This document shows positions 1 to 6,783 of a DNA stretch of 7,853 nt, in pieces. The notes under the pieces are model-generated. The model made no database searches. It was not told the origin of the DNA and saw only the letters and a program-made list of their open reading frames with translations. Position numbers and translations under genes: made by a program. This stretch comes from an uncultured Bacteroides sp. (GTDB taxonomy: Bacteria > Bacteroidota > Bacteroidia > Bacteroidales > Bacteroidaceae). Where the stretch lies: assembly GCA_937890825.1 (NCBI GenBank), contig CALADS010000021.1:1-7853 (forward strand), given 5' to 3'. Position 1 is the first letter of the stretch; the number at the start of each line of letters is the position of its first letter.

Positions 1-73
1 ATTGGTACACATTTATTTGTTCATAATGTGTCTACCTATGGCAGTATAAGACATACATTTCAAAAGTCCAGAG

Positions 74-122
74 AAAAAAACAGAAAGCTACAGCTTAAAT
101 TTCCGAAAGCTGTAGCTTTCTG
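74..122 (-). terminator. Rho-independent terminator of metH
   Basis: A perfect 16-bp inverted repeat (arms 81-96 and 107-122, 10-base loop) lies about 35 bases beyond the metH stop. Read on the minus strand, the stem is followed at once by seven Ts (complement of 74-80), the classic intrinsic terminator layout. On the plus strand the stem is followed only by a short mixed T stretch, so termination in that direction would be weaker. The remaining bases 1-73 show no gene I can support. Confidence 0.9.
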
Positions 123-156
123 TTTGTTCCCATAAACAGTCAACGCAGTACATCCA

Positions 157-2916
157 TCAAAATAAATTCAGCTTATTCTTACGGGCTTCTTCTATACTGA
201 GCAAAGGCCGCTTTTCATCCGCATGAGCCGCCCGCAATCCTTCATACGCTGCGTTCAACTCTGCACAGAAAGACTTTTTCTCTGATGGATTCATCAGGCG
301 AGCCGCCACCGTTACATTCTGGGAGGCATCCTTCAAATGAACCACCGGAGCATGATAGACCGGAGCTATCTTTAGGGCTGTGTGCAATTGAGAAGTAGTG
401 GCTCCACCTATCAGCAAAGGAATACACAGACCACGGTTTTCCAATTCTCTAGCTACATGCACCATTTCCTCCAATGAGGGAGTAATCAGTCCGCTCAGAC
501 CTATCATATCTACCTGCTGGTCTATAGCACACTGCACGATGGTTTCTGCAGGCACCATGGTACCAAGGTCGATAATTTCATACCCGTTGCAAGCCATCAC
601 TACGGAAACAATGTTCTTGCCTATGTCATGCACATCTCCCTTAACAGTAGCCAGCAACACTTTCCCTGCTTTTCCAGCCGTAGAAACTTGTTGCTGTTCT
701 ATAACAGGCTGTAATACAGATACTGCCTTTTTCATCGTACGGGCTGTCTTCACTACCTGCGGAAGAAACATTTTTCCTGCTCCAAACAGTTGGCCCACTC
801 TATTCATTCCAGCCATCAGCGGTCCTTCAATAATATCCACCGCTTTAACGTACTGCTGCAATGCTTCTGCCAGGTCTTCCTCCAGATAATCCCCTACTCC
901 TTTTACCAAGGCATATTCCAGCCGCTGATTGACATCAGTTTCACGCCAGGCCTGCTGTGCAGCAGATGCTGCAGATACTGCTCCGCTCTCTTTAGCCGAA
1001 TCGGCAGCTGCCTTCAGTTGCTGAGCTGTTTCTATCAGACGTTCAGCAGCATCGGGCCTACGGTTCAGCACTACATCTTCTATACGTTCCAATACATCCG
1101 AAGGTATATCGGTATAGAGCACAGAAGTGGCAGGATTGACGATACCCATATCCATACCTTGGCGAATGGCATGATAGAGAAATACAGCGTGCATAGCTTC
1201 ACGGATGTAGTTGTTTCCACGGAACGAGAAAGAAAGATTGCTTACTCCGCCACTGACATGGGCTCCATGAAGATGGGTACGAATCCAGGCTGTAGCGCGA
1301 ATAAAGTCAACGGCATAATTATTATGTTCATCCATACCTGTAGCTACAGCCAATACGTTGGGGTCGAAAATAATATCCTGTGGAGGGAAACCTACTTGCT
1401 CGGTGAGAAGACTATATGCACGTTGGCACACGGCTATACGACGTTCATACGTATCTGCCTGCCCTTGTTCATCGAAGGCCATCACCACTACCGCAGCACC
1501 GTAGCGACGCACCGTACGGGCGTGAGCAAGGAATACTTCTTCACCCTCTTTCAAAGAAAGAGAATTGACAATAGCCTTTCCCTGCAGACACTTCAGTCCG
1601 GCTTCAATGACTTCCCATTTTGAAGAATCCACCATTACAGGCACACGGGCAATATCTGGCTCCGAAACTATCAGATTCAAGAAAGTAGTCATCTCCTGAA
1701 CTGCATCCAGCAAACCATCGTCCATATTGATATCAAGAACCTGGGCGCCGTCTTCCACCTGTCTGCGGGCTATACCCAATGCTTCATCGTATTTTTTCTC
1801 ATTGATAAGGCGCAGAAATTTCCGCGAACCCGCCACATTGCAACGCTCTCCTACATTGATAAAATTATTTTCCGGCTTTACTTCCATCAGTTCCAGTCCG
1901 GAAAGCCACAAGTGAACAGGCTTGTCGGCAGGAACATGCGGACGACCTTGTGCTGCCAAAGGAACAAAACGGGCAATGTATGCATCGGTCGTACCACAAC
2001 AACCACCCAGAATATTTACCAATCCGTCATCCAGATAATCCAATACCTCGTGGGCCATATCTTCGGGCGACTGGTCATAAAGTCCCAGACTATTGGGCAA
2101 ACCGGCATTGGGATAGACACTGATATAATAAGGCGCACGAGCAGCCAGCTGTGCCAAAAAGGGTTTCAACTGACGAGCACCAAAGGAACAATTCAATCCT
2201 ACCGAGAACAGATCAGCATGCTGCACAGAGGCTAGAAAGGCATCCAACGTCTGTCCGGAAAGAGTACGCCCTCCTGTATCAGACACGGTGACGGACAACA
2301 TCAAAGGTACTCTTCGGCCTACATGAAGCATAGCTTCTTCAGCTGCATAAAGTGCAGCCTTAGCATTGAGCGTGTCAAAGATGGTTTCGATGAGCAATGC
2401 GTCCACACCACCCTGCAGCAACGCCTCCATCTGTTCGGTGTAAGCATCTACCAAAGCATCGAACGTAAGCGAACGGAACGCCGGATTGTTCACATCAGGA
2501 CTCATGGAGCAGGTCTTATTGGTAGGACCTACAGAGCCTGCCACCAGGCGCGGTTTGTCAGGAGTACGGGCGGTATATTCATCAGCCAAAGTACGTGCCA
2601 GACGCGCACCGGCCAAATTGATATCCCTAACCCAGGACTCTGTACCATAATCTGCCATACTGATACGCTGGGCATTGAACGTATTGGTTTCGATGATATC
2701 TGCACCAGCTTCCAGATACTTGCGGTGAATGTCACTGATGACATCAGGACGCGTCAGACAAAGTACATCGTTATTACCTTGCTGCTGTACAGAAAGACCC
2801 GACAAAAGTTCGCCCCGAAAATCACGTTCTGTCAAATGATATTGTTGTATCATGGTACCCATAGCACCATCGAGCACTAAAATGCGTTGGCGTACCAGTG
2901 TTTCCAGTAAAGTCAT
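157..2916 (-). CDS. metH: Cobalamin-dependent methionine synthase lacking the C-terminal reactivation domain
   Basis: This cytosolic enzyme moves the methyl group of 5-methyltetrahydrofolate through cobalamin to homocysteine, giving methionine and tetrahydrofolate. Its 919 residues hold: a homocysteine domain (about 1-325) with the zinc-ligand cysteines C243 (in NCSFGA) and C306/C307 (in GGCCGTT); a pterin-binding domain (about 345-630) with NVGERCNVAGSRKF at 354-367 and LDINMDDGLLDA at 394-405; an alanine-rich linker (about 636-657); the helical cap domain (about 660-745); and the cobalamin domain (about 750-885) with DVHDIGKN at 761-768, where H763 is the expected cobalt ligand, SGLITPS at 808-814 and GGATTS at 837-842. 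The protein stops at residue 919, where E. coli MetH (1227 residues) continues into its AdoMet-binding reactivation domain. A terminator follows, so this is not a frameshift visible here. The gene starts 47 bases after smpB with no terminator between, so co-transcription with smpB is likely. No cobalamin riboswitch is visible upstream. Confidence 0.97.
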   Translation of the reverse strand: MTLLETLVRQRILVLDGAMGTMIQQYHLTERDFRGELLSGLSVQQQGNNDVLCLTRPDVISDIHRKYLEAGADIIETNTFNAQRISMADYGTESWVRDINLAGARLARTLADEYTARTPDKPRLVAGSVGPTNKTCSMSPDVNNPAFRSLTFDALVDAYTEQMEALLQGGVDALLIETIFDTLNAKAALYAAEEAMLHVGRRVPLMLSVTVSDTGGRTLSGQTLDAFLASVQHADLFSVGLNCSFGARQLKPFLAQLAARAPYYISVYPNAGLPNSLGLYDQSPEDMAHEVLDYLDDGLVNILGGCCGTTDAYIARFVPLAAQGRPHVPADKPVHLWLSGLELMEVKPENNFINVGERCNVAGSRKFLRLINEKKYDEALGIARRQVEDGAQVLDINMDDGLLDAVQEMTTFLNLIVSEPDIARVPVMVDSSKWEVIEAGLKCLQGKAIVNSLSLKEGEEVFLAHARTVRRYGAAVVVMAFDEQGQADTYERRIAVCQRAYSLLTEQVGFPPQDIIFDPNVLAVATGMDEHNNYAVDFIRATAWIRTHLHGAHVSGGVSNLSFSFRGNNYIREAMHAVFLYHAIRQGMDMGIVNPATSVLYTDIPSDVLERIEDVVLNRRPDAAERLIETAQQLKAAADSAKESGAVSAASAAQQAWRETDVNQRLEYALVKGVGDYLEEDLAEALQQYVKAVDIIEGPLMAGMNRVGQLFGAGKMFLPQVVKTARTMKKAVSVLQPVIEQQQVSTAGKAGKVLLATVKGDVHDIGKNIVSVVMACNGYEIIDLGTMVPAETIVQCAIDQQVDMIGLSGLITPSLEEMVHVARELENRGLCIPLLIGGATTSQLHTALKIAPVYHAPVVHLKDASQNVTVAARLMNPSEKKSFCAELNAAYEGLRAAHADEKRPLLSIEEARKNKLNLF

Positions 2917-2963
2917 CGTTGTATATGATAAATATGAGTGGTTTTTTGATTCTGAACTATAGA

Positions 2964-3416
2964 TTAATGCTTGAACATACGAGCCATGTCCCTCTTATCG
3001 TCTTTCTCGCGCAAGCTCTGACGTTTGTCGTATTGCTTCTTACCTTTGGCCAAGGCCACTACCACTTTAGCCAAGCCTTTCTCATTGATGAACATCCGCA
3101 CCGGAATAATGGTAAATCCCGGATCTTTGGTACCGCGCTGCAGTTTTTCCAGTTCCTTACGATTCAACAATAGCTTACGCTCGCGACGAGCCGAATGGTT
3201 ATTATACGAGCCATAGAAATACTCGGCTATATGCATATTCTTTACCCAGAGTTCTCCGTTGGCAAAATAGCAGAACGTATCTACCAGGCTGGCTTTTCCC
3301 AATCGGATAGATTTAATTTCTGTACCTGTCAGCACAATTCCGGCAGTATAGGTATCCACCAGTTCATAATCGAAGGTGGCACGTTTATTTTTGATATTTA
3401 CAGGAGGTTGCTTCAT
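2964..3416 (-). CDS. smpB: SsrA-binding protein SmpB (trans-translation)
   Basis: SmpB binds tmRNA (SsrA) and delivers it to stalled ribosomes, so that non-stop mRNAs are released and the unfinished peptide is tagged for proteolysis. The 150-residue length is typical. The family landmarks are present in order: NKRATFDY at 10-17, the core GTEIKSIRLGKASLVD at 31-46, RKLLLNRKEL at 80-89, and the strongly conserved AKGKKQYDKR at 123-132, followed by a basic tail (133-150) that in the family enters the mRNA channel. The start at 3416 places these motifs at normal distances, and the leader is T-rich with no Shine-Dalgarno. A short hairpin with a T run lies just upstream (3441-3468). No consensus promoter is apparent between the hairpin and the start, so expression may depend partly on readthrough. 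metH follows after 47 bases. Confidence 0.97.
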   Translation of the reverse strand: MKQPPVNIKNKRATFDYELVDTYTAGIVLTGTEIKSIRLGKASLVDTFCYFANGELWVKNMHIAEYFYGSYNNHSARRERKLLLNRKELEKLQRGTKDPGFTIIPVRMFINEKGLAKVVVALAKGKKQYDKRQSLREKDDKRDMARMFKH

Positions 3417-3440
3417 AAAACAAATCTTTAGTCTAACAAT

Positions 3441-3468
3441 TAAAAAAAGCCTTCATCAAATAAAGGCT
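3441..3468 (-). terminator. Short Rho-independent terminator-like hairpin after the Yip1-family gene
   Basis: On the minus strand a 6-bp stem (AGCCTT/AAGGCT, arms 3463-3468 and 3448-3453) with a 9-base loop is followed by six Ts. It sits 28 bases past the stop at 3496 and 25 bases before smpB. The stem is short and only half G/C, so it may be a leaky terminator that separates the lipoprotein-Yip1 unit from smpB-metH incompletely. Confidence 0.6.
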
Positions 3469-3495
3469 CAAGTTGGGAAACAGTCAGTCTGCCCG

Positions 3496-4071
3496 TCAAT
3501 TAAAAGCAATGAGCAGTTGGTTGAACACAAACTGAATCAATGCAGGACACAGCAGCAAAAGCATGGAGGAAAGCAAAGTGAAGCGCAGTCTTTCCTTTTC
3601 TGTTACCTGCATCAGCGTGACGCTTCCTTCCCATACCACATAGACGATGTAGAACTGAAGCAGCACGGCAATGATGTTGAAATCGGGCAACACGCCAATG
3701 ATAATCTGCAAAAGGAAACTGACTACCAATGCATATCCGGCAAACTGACGGCAGAGAAATACATCAGCCTCTTGCTTCAACAGACGCACACGCAACTCAT
3801 TAATGAGCGTAGCTGCCAGGAAATATCCTGCAAAGAGCGACACGGCCACTGCACAGCATTGGGTCATGGCAAACTGAAAACTCTCCGGTCCGCTCCAGCC
3901 TTTGGCCAACAAAGAGCCGATAAAAACGGACAACCCACATAAACCAATCATAGGATAGACAAAGGCAACAAACACCTTTCGTCTATCCTCTTCCAAACGA
4001 ATTTCCTCCCAGGCACGTGCCGGAGAGGAAATCAGTATCAGAGCTCTATTGAATAATTCTTTATAATTCAA
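3496..4071 (-). CDS. Yip1-family integral membrane protein, TTG start
   Basis: This 191-residue polytopic inner-membrane protein has five likely helices, at about 33-55, 67-90, 110-128, 131-148 and 164-187. A short amphipathic N-terminus carries SSPARAWEEI (15-24), a feature I associate with the bacterial Yip1/YIP1-like family; no biochemical role can be read from it. The reading frame opens with TTG: there is no ATG between the upstream gene's stop and this codon, and the next ATG in frame would remove the conserved N-terminus and part of the first helix. The TTG lies nine bases after the TAA of the NigD-like gene (4081-4083), with no independent promoter, so the two genes are almost certainly co-transcribed and may be translationally coupled. 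A terminator-like hairpin follows. AGA and CGA arginine codons occur here, unlike in the plus-strand operon. The family call rests on remembered sequence pattern and topology. Confidence 0.75.
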   Translation of the reverse strand: MNYKELFNRALILISSPARAWEEIRLEEDRRKVFVAFVYPMIGLCGLSVFIGSLLAKGWSGPESFQFAMTQCCAVAVSLFAGYFLAATLINELRVRLLKQEADVFLCRQFAGYALVVSFLLQIIIGVLPDFNIIAVLLQFYIVYVVWEGSVTLMQVTEKERLRFTLLSSMLLLLCPALIQFVFNQLLIAFN

Positions 4072-4080
4072 GGATACAAA

Positions 4081-4881
4081 TTATTTTTTAAAGTCTATTT
4101 CTGCACAATTTATGGTATACTTCTGATCGATAGCATTCTTCAAGTCATCAGAAGTGCTGTTGCATTTTGCCTGGATGATAATCTGAGACAACTTGGGATT
4201 CTTCTCCAATGCCTGACGCACTGCATCGCGAATATCCAAAGCATAATAGTTATATTGCAAGGTCTTGCGCTGCGGCTTCTTGTCTGCTTCCAAATTAGCA
4301 TCACTCAGTGTATGAGCCACACTGATAACCAAGGCATTCGGTGTATTTTCATCTACGCTGTACGTAAATTCAAAGCGGTGCTTACCCAACTCTTCTTTCC
4401 AGGCTTTCTCATCTTTGGGGTCGATAGACCAAAAGAGAACTGGAAATAATATCGTATTCTTATCGAACATCGCAGGAACCAATTTACCATAGCCTACAGC
4501 ATATTCCAAATATGCCAAGGCTGCATTACCCTGATCAACTTGCGAGCCAGCCTGCATACAAGTTTTATCGTCTATCTTTTTCGGGTCGGCCAACAATGTA
4601 ATGGTAATATTATTCTGGTCGGTTACTTCCTCCGTATTATATTCGAAATAAAGATTATACAAGCCGTTTGTTAATGTCAATAACTTAGAAGGATCGGTAG
4701 GAGTCAGTTTCTGTCCGAACGCAGTTTCAAAATAAGAGCCGTAAAGACTGCCGCTATAGCGGGCCACCAACTGCATCTGCTGAATAGGATTGGTATCGCT
4801 GTTCAAGCATGAAGTCAAAGTCAGCCCCATCAGCAGAGTCAGGGCTACTGCAAAGAATTTAATCTGTTTCATTGTTTTCAT
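4081..4881 (-). CDS. NigD-like secreted lipoprotein
   Basis: This is a 266-residue predicted lipoprotein. Residues 1-24 form a signal peptide (basic MKTMKQIK, then a hydrophobic stretch 9-22), followed by the lipobox LTSC with C25 as the lipidation site. The residues after it, LNSD, resemble the acidic sorting signals of surface-exposed Bacteroides lipoproteins, so surface location is possible but inferred. The rest is soluble and probably beta-rich. Length, the CLxSD start, the N-terminal segment ending in LTLTNGLYNLYFEYN (about 68-82) and the C-terminal segment around KHRFEFTYSV and YNYYALDIRD fit the NigD-like family of Bacteroides, whose biochemical role is not established. Two nearby ATGs (M1 and M4) both keep the signal peptide; M1 is used because the promoter leaves room for either. 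The gene has its own consensus promoter (4897-4927) and leads the two-gene unit with the Yip1-family gene. It could alternatively be an unrelated lipoprotein family. Confidence 0.6.
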   Translation of the reverse strand: MKTMKQIKFFAVALTLLMGLTLTSCLNSDTNPIQQMQLVARYSGSLYGSYFETAFGQKLTPTDPSKLLTLTNGLYNLYFEYNTEEVTDQNNITITLLADPKKIDDKTCMQAGSQVDQGNAALAYLEYAVGYGKLVPAMFDKNTILFPVLFWSIDPKDEKAWKEELGKHRFEFTYSVDENTPNALVISVAHTLSDANLEADKKPQRKTLQYNYYALDIRDAVRQALEKNPKLSQIIIQAKCNSTSDDLKNAIDQKYTINCAEIDFKK

Positions 4882-4896
4882 TATTTTTTAGGTTCG

Positions 4897-4927
4897 CAAA
4901 ATTAGAGAAAAGAATTGTTTTATCAAA
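4897..4927 (-). promoter_or_regulatory. Bacteroides-type sigma promoter of the NigD-like/Yip1 operon
   Basis: On the minus strand a -33 box TTTG (complement of 4924-4927) is separated by exactly 19 bases from a -7 box TAATTTTG (complement of 4897-4904). This matches the Bacteroides primary-sigma consensus TTTG-N19-TAnnTTTG without mismatch. The start codon is 15 bases beyond the -7 box, implying a very short leader. Confidence 0.8.
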
Positions 4928-4933
4928 CTGATA

Positions 4934-4953
4934 AATCCTGCGATTAGCGGATT
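4934..4953. repeat. Small inverted repeat upstream of the NigD-like promoter
   Basis: AATCC at 4934-4938 and GGATT at 4949-4953 can pair around a 10-base loop. The repeat sits 30-50 bases past the DMP19-family stop and just upstream of the next promoter's -33 box. It lacks a T run, so it is at best a weak terminator for the DMP19 gene or a possible operator. A 5-bp repeat may also be chance. Confidence 0.25.
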
Positions 4954-4983
4954 ACTGCATTCCCTTCTCTAAATTAACATCAA

Positions 4984-5484
4984 TTAAGCCTTAATTTCAG
5001 CAAAGAGTTCGATATGCTCATCGACATATGCCGCCACCAAGGCTGTGAACCGTTCTTCCTCTTCTACGAAGTGGTCTTCCAATTCATCGAACGCTTCGTA
5101 CTCTTCATACATGGCCATAAACTCCTCGTCGGTGCGTTCTCGCTCCAAGTCTTCCTTATGTGCATCGTATACCTTCTTGGCAGCATATACCAACTTATCG
5201 AGTCCTTCCACTCCCCACAACCTCATCACTTTGGCAAAAGGATTATTAAATATGTAAGCCCCATACCCGTTTTGAATCAGCTGACAGAATCCTCCGTCCA
5301 TCATTTCGTCGCGAAAAATCTGGTAAGCCAACAACGAATGCTGTTCGCCCGTAAGCAACGGCATACTTTCTGCAGTCAACTCCCCTCCAATCTTCTGTCT
5401 GTAAGCGTCGGTAAACACTTGGATGAAGGCGTCCATTCCTTCGGCAGCCGCCTGTCTCAAATCGGCATCTCTTACTTCTACCAT
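4984..5484 (-). CDS. DMP19/DUF4375-family protein
   Basis: This is a 166-residue soluble, acidic protein with no signal peptide or membrane segment. It fits the DMP19/DUF4375 family by its central motif DGGFCQLIQNGYG (63-75), preceded by LLTGEQHSLLAYQIFRDE (43-60) and followed by FNNPFAKVMRLWG (79-91). The family includes a DNA-mimic protein of Neisseria (DMP19), and the many Asp/Glu residues in about 98-150 are compatible with such a role, but none is shown for Bacteroides members. An in-frame ATG at 5517 would add 11 residues (MYNHRFKRIIY). I prefer the ATG at 5484 because the -7 box at 5531-5538 would leave almost no leader before the 5517 codon, and because MVEVRD resembles the usual family N-terminus. 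The gene appears to be transcribed alone; the NigD-like gene downstream has its own promoter. Confidence 0.8.
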   Translation of the reverse strand: MVEVRDADLRQAAAEGMDAFIQVFTDAYRQKIGGELTAESMPLLTGEQHSLLAYQIFRDEMMDGGFCQLIQNGYGAYIFNNPFAKVMRLWGVEGLDKLVYAAKKVYDAHKEDLERERTDEEFMAMYEEYEAFDELEDHFVEEEERFTALVAAYVDEHIELFAEIKA

Positions 5485-5530
5485 ATAAATTATTCTTTTA
5501 AATCTATGATTATACATTCCTTTAAAACGC

Positions 5531-5538
5531 CAAAGATA
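5531..5538 (-). promoter_or_regulatory. Probable -7 promoter box of the DMP19-family gene
   Basis: TATCTTTG on the minus strand matches the Bacteroides -7 consensus TAnnTTTG exactly. No TTTG is present 19 bases further upstream, so only half of the promoter is well matched. It lies 46 bases before the preferred start at 5484 and 13 bases before the alternative ATG at 5517, which supports the shorter protein. Confidence 0.5.
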
Positions 5539-5971
5539 AAGAATTCACCGGGAAGCCTCTGCATAAATAAGGAAAAATATTCTAAAATAACTCTCAGGAA
5601 AAGCAGAAACAGATTTTAAACAGCTACTGAATATAATCGTTTCTGGGTATTTTTCGAAACAGCTCCTCATTGCTGTACAGTAAAAAGGATGTTCCAAAAT
5701 CGCGACACTGCTTCTGCCGAAGATTCATCTGTTGAATACAATTGCACCGGATTAGAAACAGCCATGAACTCTGCAACGAAGGAAAGACGGAATCCATCGA
5801 AAAAATCAAGATCTCAGTCCCAATCAATAAAGCCAATGAAAAGATCATCAAGACCCAACATTTACAGTATATGAAAGGGGCAAAAGTAGGCAAACTGCAA
5901 ACACGAGATTACAATCAACCAGGATTTCGATGAATTATTGGGTATTTTTAATAAAAGAGAAAACGATAGGA

Positions 5972-6002
5972 TTTGCAGAAACGCGGAAAAGCCTTAACTT
6001 TG
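5972..6002 (+). promoter_or_regulatory. Bacteroides-type sigma promoter of the Fe-S scaffold/GGGtGRT operon
   Basis: The -33 box TTTG (5972-5975), a 19-base spacer and the -7 box TAACTTTG (5995-6002) match TTTG-N19-TAnnTTTG with no mismatch. Transcription should begin a few bases after 6002, giving an A/T-rich leader of about 50-55 bases before the ATG at 6064. Confidence 0.85.
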
Positions 6003-6063
6003 TAACCGATTTAAGACGTGCATTAACGTTTTTATTAATTATAACTAACTAAAAGAGCTTATT

Positions 6064-6765
6064 ATGACTTATTCACACGAAGTGGAACACATGTGTGTTG
6101 TAAAGAAAGGTCCTAACCACGGACCGGCTCCCATACCCGAAGAAGGCAAGTGGGTAAAATCAAAAGAAATCGTTGACATTTCCGGTTTGACACATGGTAT
6201 CGGTTGGTGTGCTCCTCAACAAGGTGCTTGTAAATTAACCCTGAACGTGAAGGAAGGCGTTATCCAGGAAGCTTTGGTAGAAACTATCGGCTGCTCTGGT
6301 ATGACTCACTCAGCAGCTATGGCTTCTGAAATCCTCCCGGGCAAGACTATTCTCGAAGCATTGAATACCGACCTCGTTTGCGACGCTATCAATACTGCAA
6401 TGCGCGAACTGTTCTTGCAGATTGTATACGGCCGTACTCAATCTGCTTTCTCTGAAGGCGGTTTGATGATTGGTGCCGGTCTGGAAGACTTGGGTAAAGG
6501 CCTCCGTAGCCAGGTAGGTACTCTGTATGGTACTTTGGCTAAAGGTCCTCGTTACTTGGAAATGGCAGAAGGTTACATCAAGACTATCGCTTTGGACAAG
6601 AACGACGAAATCTGCGGTTATGAATTCGTTCACCTGGGCAAGTTCATGGATGAGATCAAGAAAGGCACTGACGCTAATGAAGCTTTGAAGAAAGTTACCG
6701 GTACTTACGGTCGCTTCACTGAAGAACAAGGTGCAGTTAAACACATCGACCCACGTCACGAATAA
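6064..6765 (+). CDS. NifU/IscU-like iron-sulfur cluster assembly scaffold homologue
   Basis: This 233-residue cytosolic protein has a region related to the IscU/NifU N-terminal scaffold, on which Fe-S clusters are built before transfer. Residues 38-100 follow the IscU pattern: C49 and C56 just before KLTLNVKEGVIQEALVETI, then GCSGMTHSAAMASE (76-89) in place of the IscU GCGSAIASS motif, and PGKTILEAL (92-100) for the GKT helix. C77 aligns with a known cluster-ligand cysteine and C56 with the CGD cysteine. The third canonical ligand, in the LHC motif, has no clear counterpart, so cluster chemistry may differ. The C-terminal part (about 125-233), including SAFSEGGLMIGAGLEDLGKG (127-146), goes beyond a normal IscU. 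No isc or nif partners are in view. It leads an operon with the GGGtGRT gene (18-base gap), has a consensus promoter and strongly biased codons, and probably works with that protein. The scaffold role is inferred from homology. Confidence 0.82.
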   Translation: MTYSHEVEHMCVVKKGPNHGPAPIPEEGKWVKSKEIVDISGLTHGIGWCAPQQGACKLTLNVKEGVIQEALVETIGCSGMTHSAAMASEILPGKTILEALNTDLVCDAINTAMRELFLQIVYGRTQSAFSEGGLMIGAGLEDLGKGLRSQVGTLYGTLAKGPRYLEMAEGYIKTIALDKNDEICGYEFVHLGKFMDEIKKGTDANEALKKVTGTYGRFTEEQGAVKHIDPRHE

Positions 6766-6768
6766 TTT

Positions 6769-6773
6769 GGAGG
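6769..6773 (+). promoter_or_regulatory. Shine-Dalgarno site for the GGGtGRT gene
   Basis: GGAGG ends 10 bases before the ATG at 6784, inside the 18-base gap after the scaffold gene. Most starts in this window have only A/T-rich leaders, as is usual in Bacteroidota, so this clear site stands out. It also favours 6784 as the true start. Confidence 0.6.
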
Positions 6774-6783
6774 AAAAGACATT

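Larger units (their letters stand above)
5485..6063. other. Divergent intergenic spacer with no supported gene
   Basis: These 579 bases separate the minus-strand and plus-strand transcription units. The left end holds the DMP19 -7 box and the right end the promoter and leader of the Fe-S scaffold operon. Between about 5620 and 5935 only short open frames of 60-90 codons exist on both strands. The longest (5624-5893, minus) opens with TTG and contains a possible inner ATG at 5848, giving a 74-residue product with a hydrophobic N-terminus. None has a recognisable motif. I find no tRNA or clear RNA structure. It could hold a small RNA, a tiny membrane protein or a decayed gene, but nothing supports one of these over the others. 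Confidence 0.6.

Noticed and set aside
7..31. Inverted repeat ACACATT/AATGTGT near the left edge
   Set aside because: A 7-bp A/T-rich repeat with an 11-base loop and no T run is easily chance, and the neighbouring gene is outside the window.
398..1623. Long plus-strand open frames opposite metH (about 163 and 277 codons)
   Set aside because: They are antisense shadows of a conserved methionine synthase frame with intact motifs throughout; their translations show no recognisable domain.
2917..2963. Possible cobalamin riboswitch before metH
   Set aside because: The gap to smpB is only 47 bases, too short for a cobalamin riboswitch, and no B12-box-like sequence is present.
5689..5933. Plus-strand frames of about 60 codons in the divergent spacer (5689-5874 and 5742-5933)
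   Set aside because: They overlap each other and a minus-strand frame, one begins only with TTG, and neither has a promoter, ribosome-binding context or recognisable motif.
5644..5949. Direct repeat TGGGTATTTTT at 5644-5654 and 5939-5949 flanking the empty spacer
   Set aside because: Eleven-base repeats are expected by chance several times in a window of this size, and there is no transposase, inverted terminal repeat or other sign of a mobile element.
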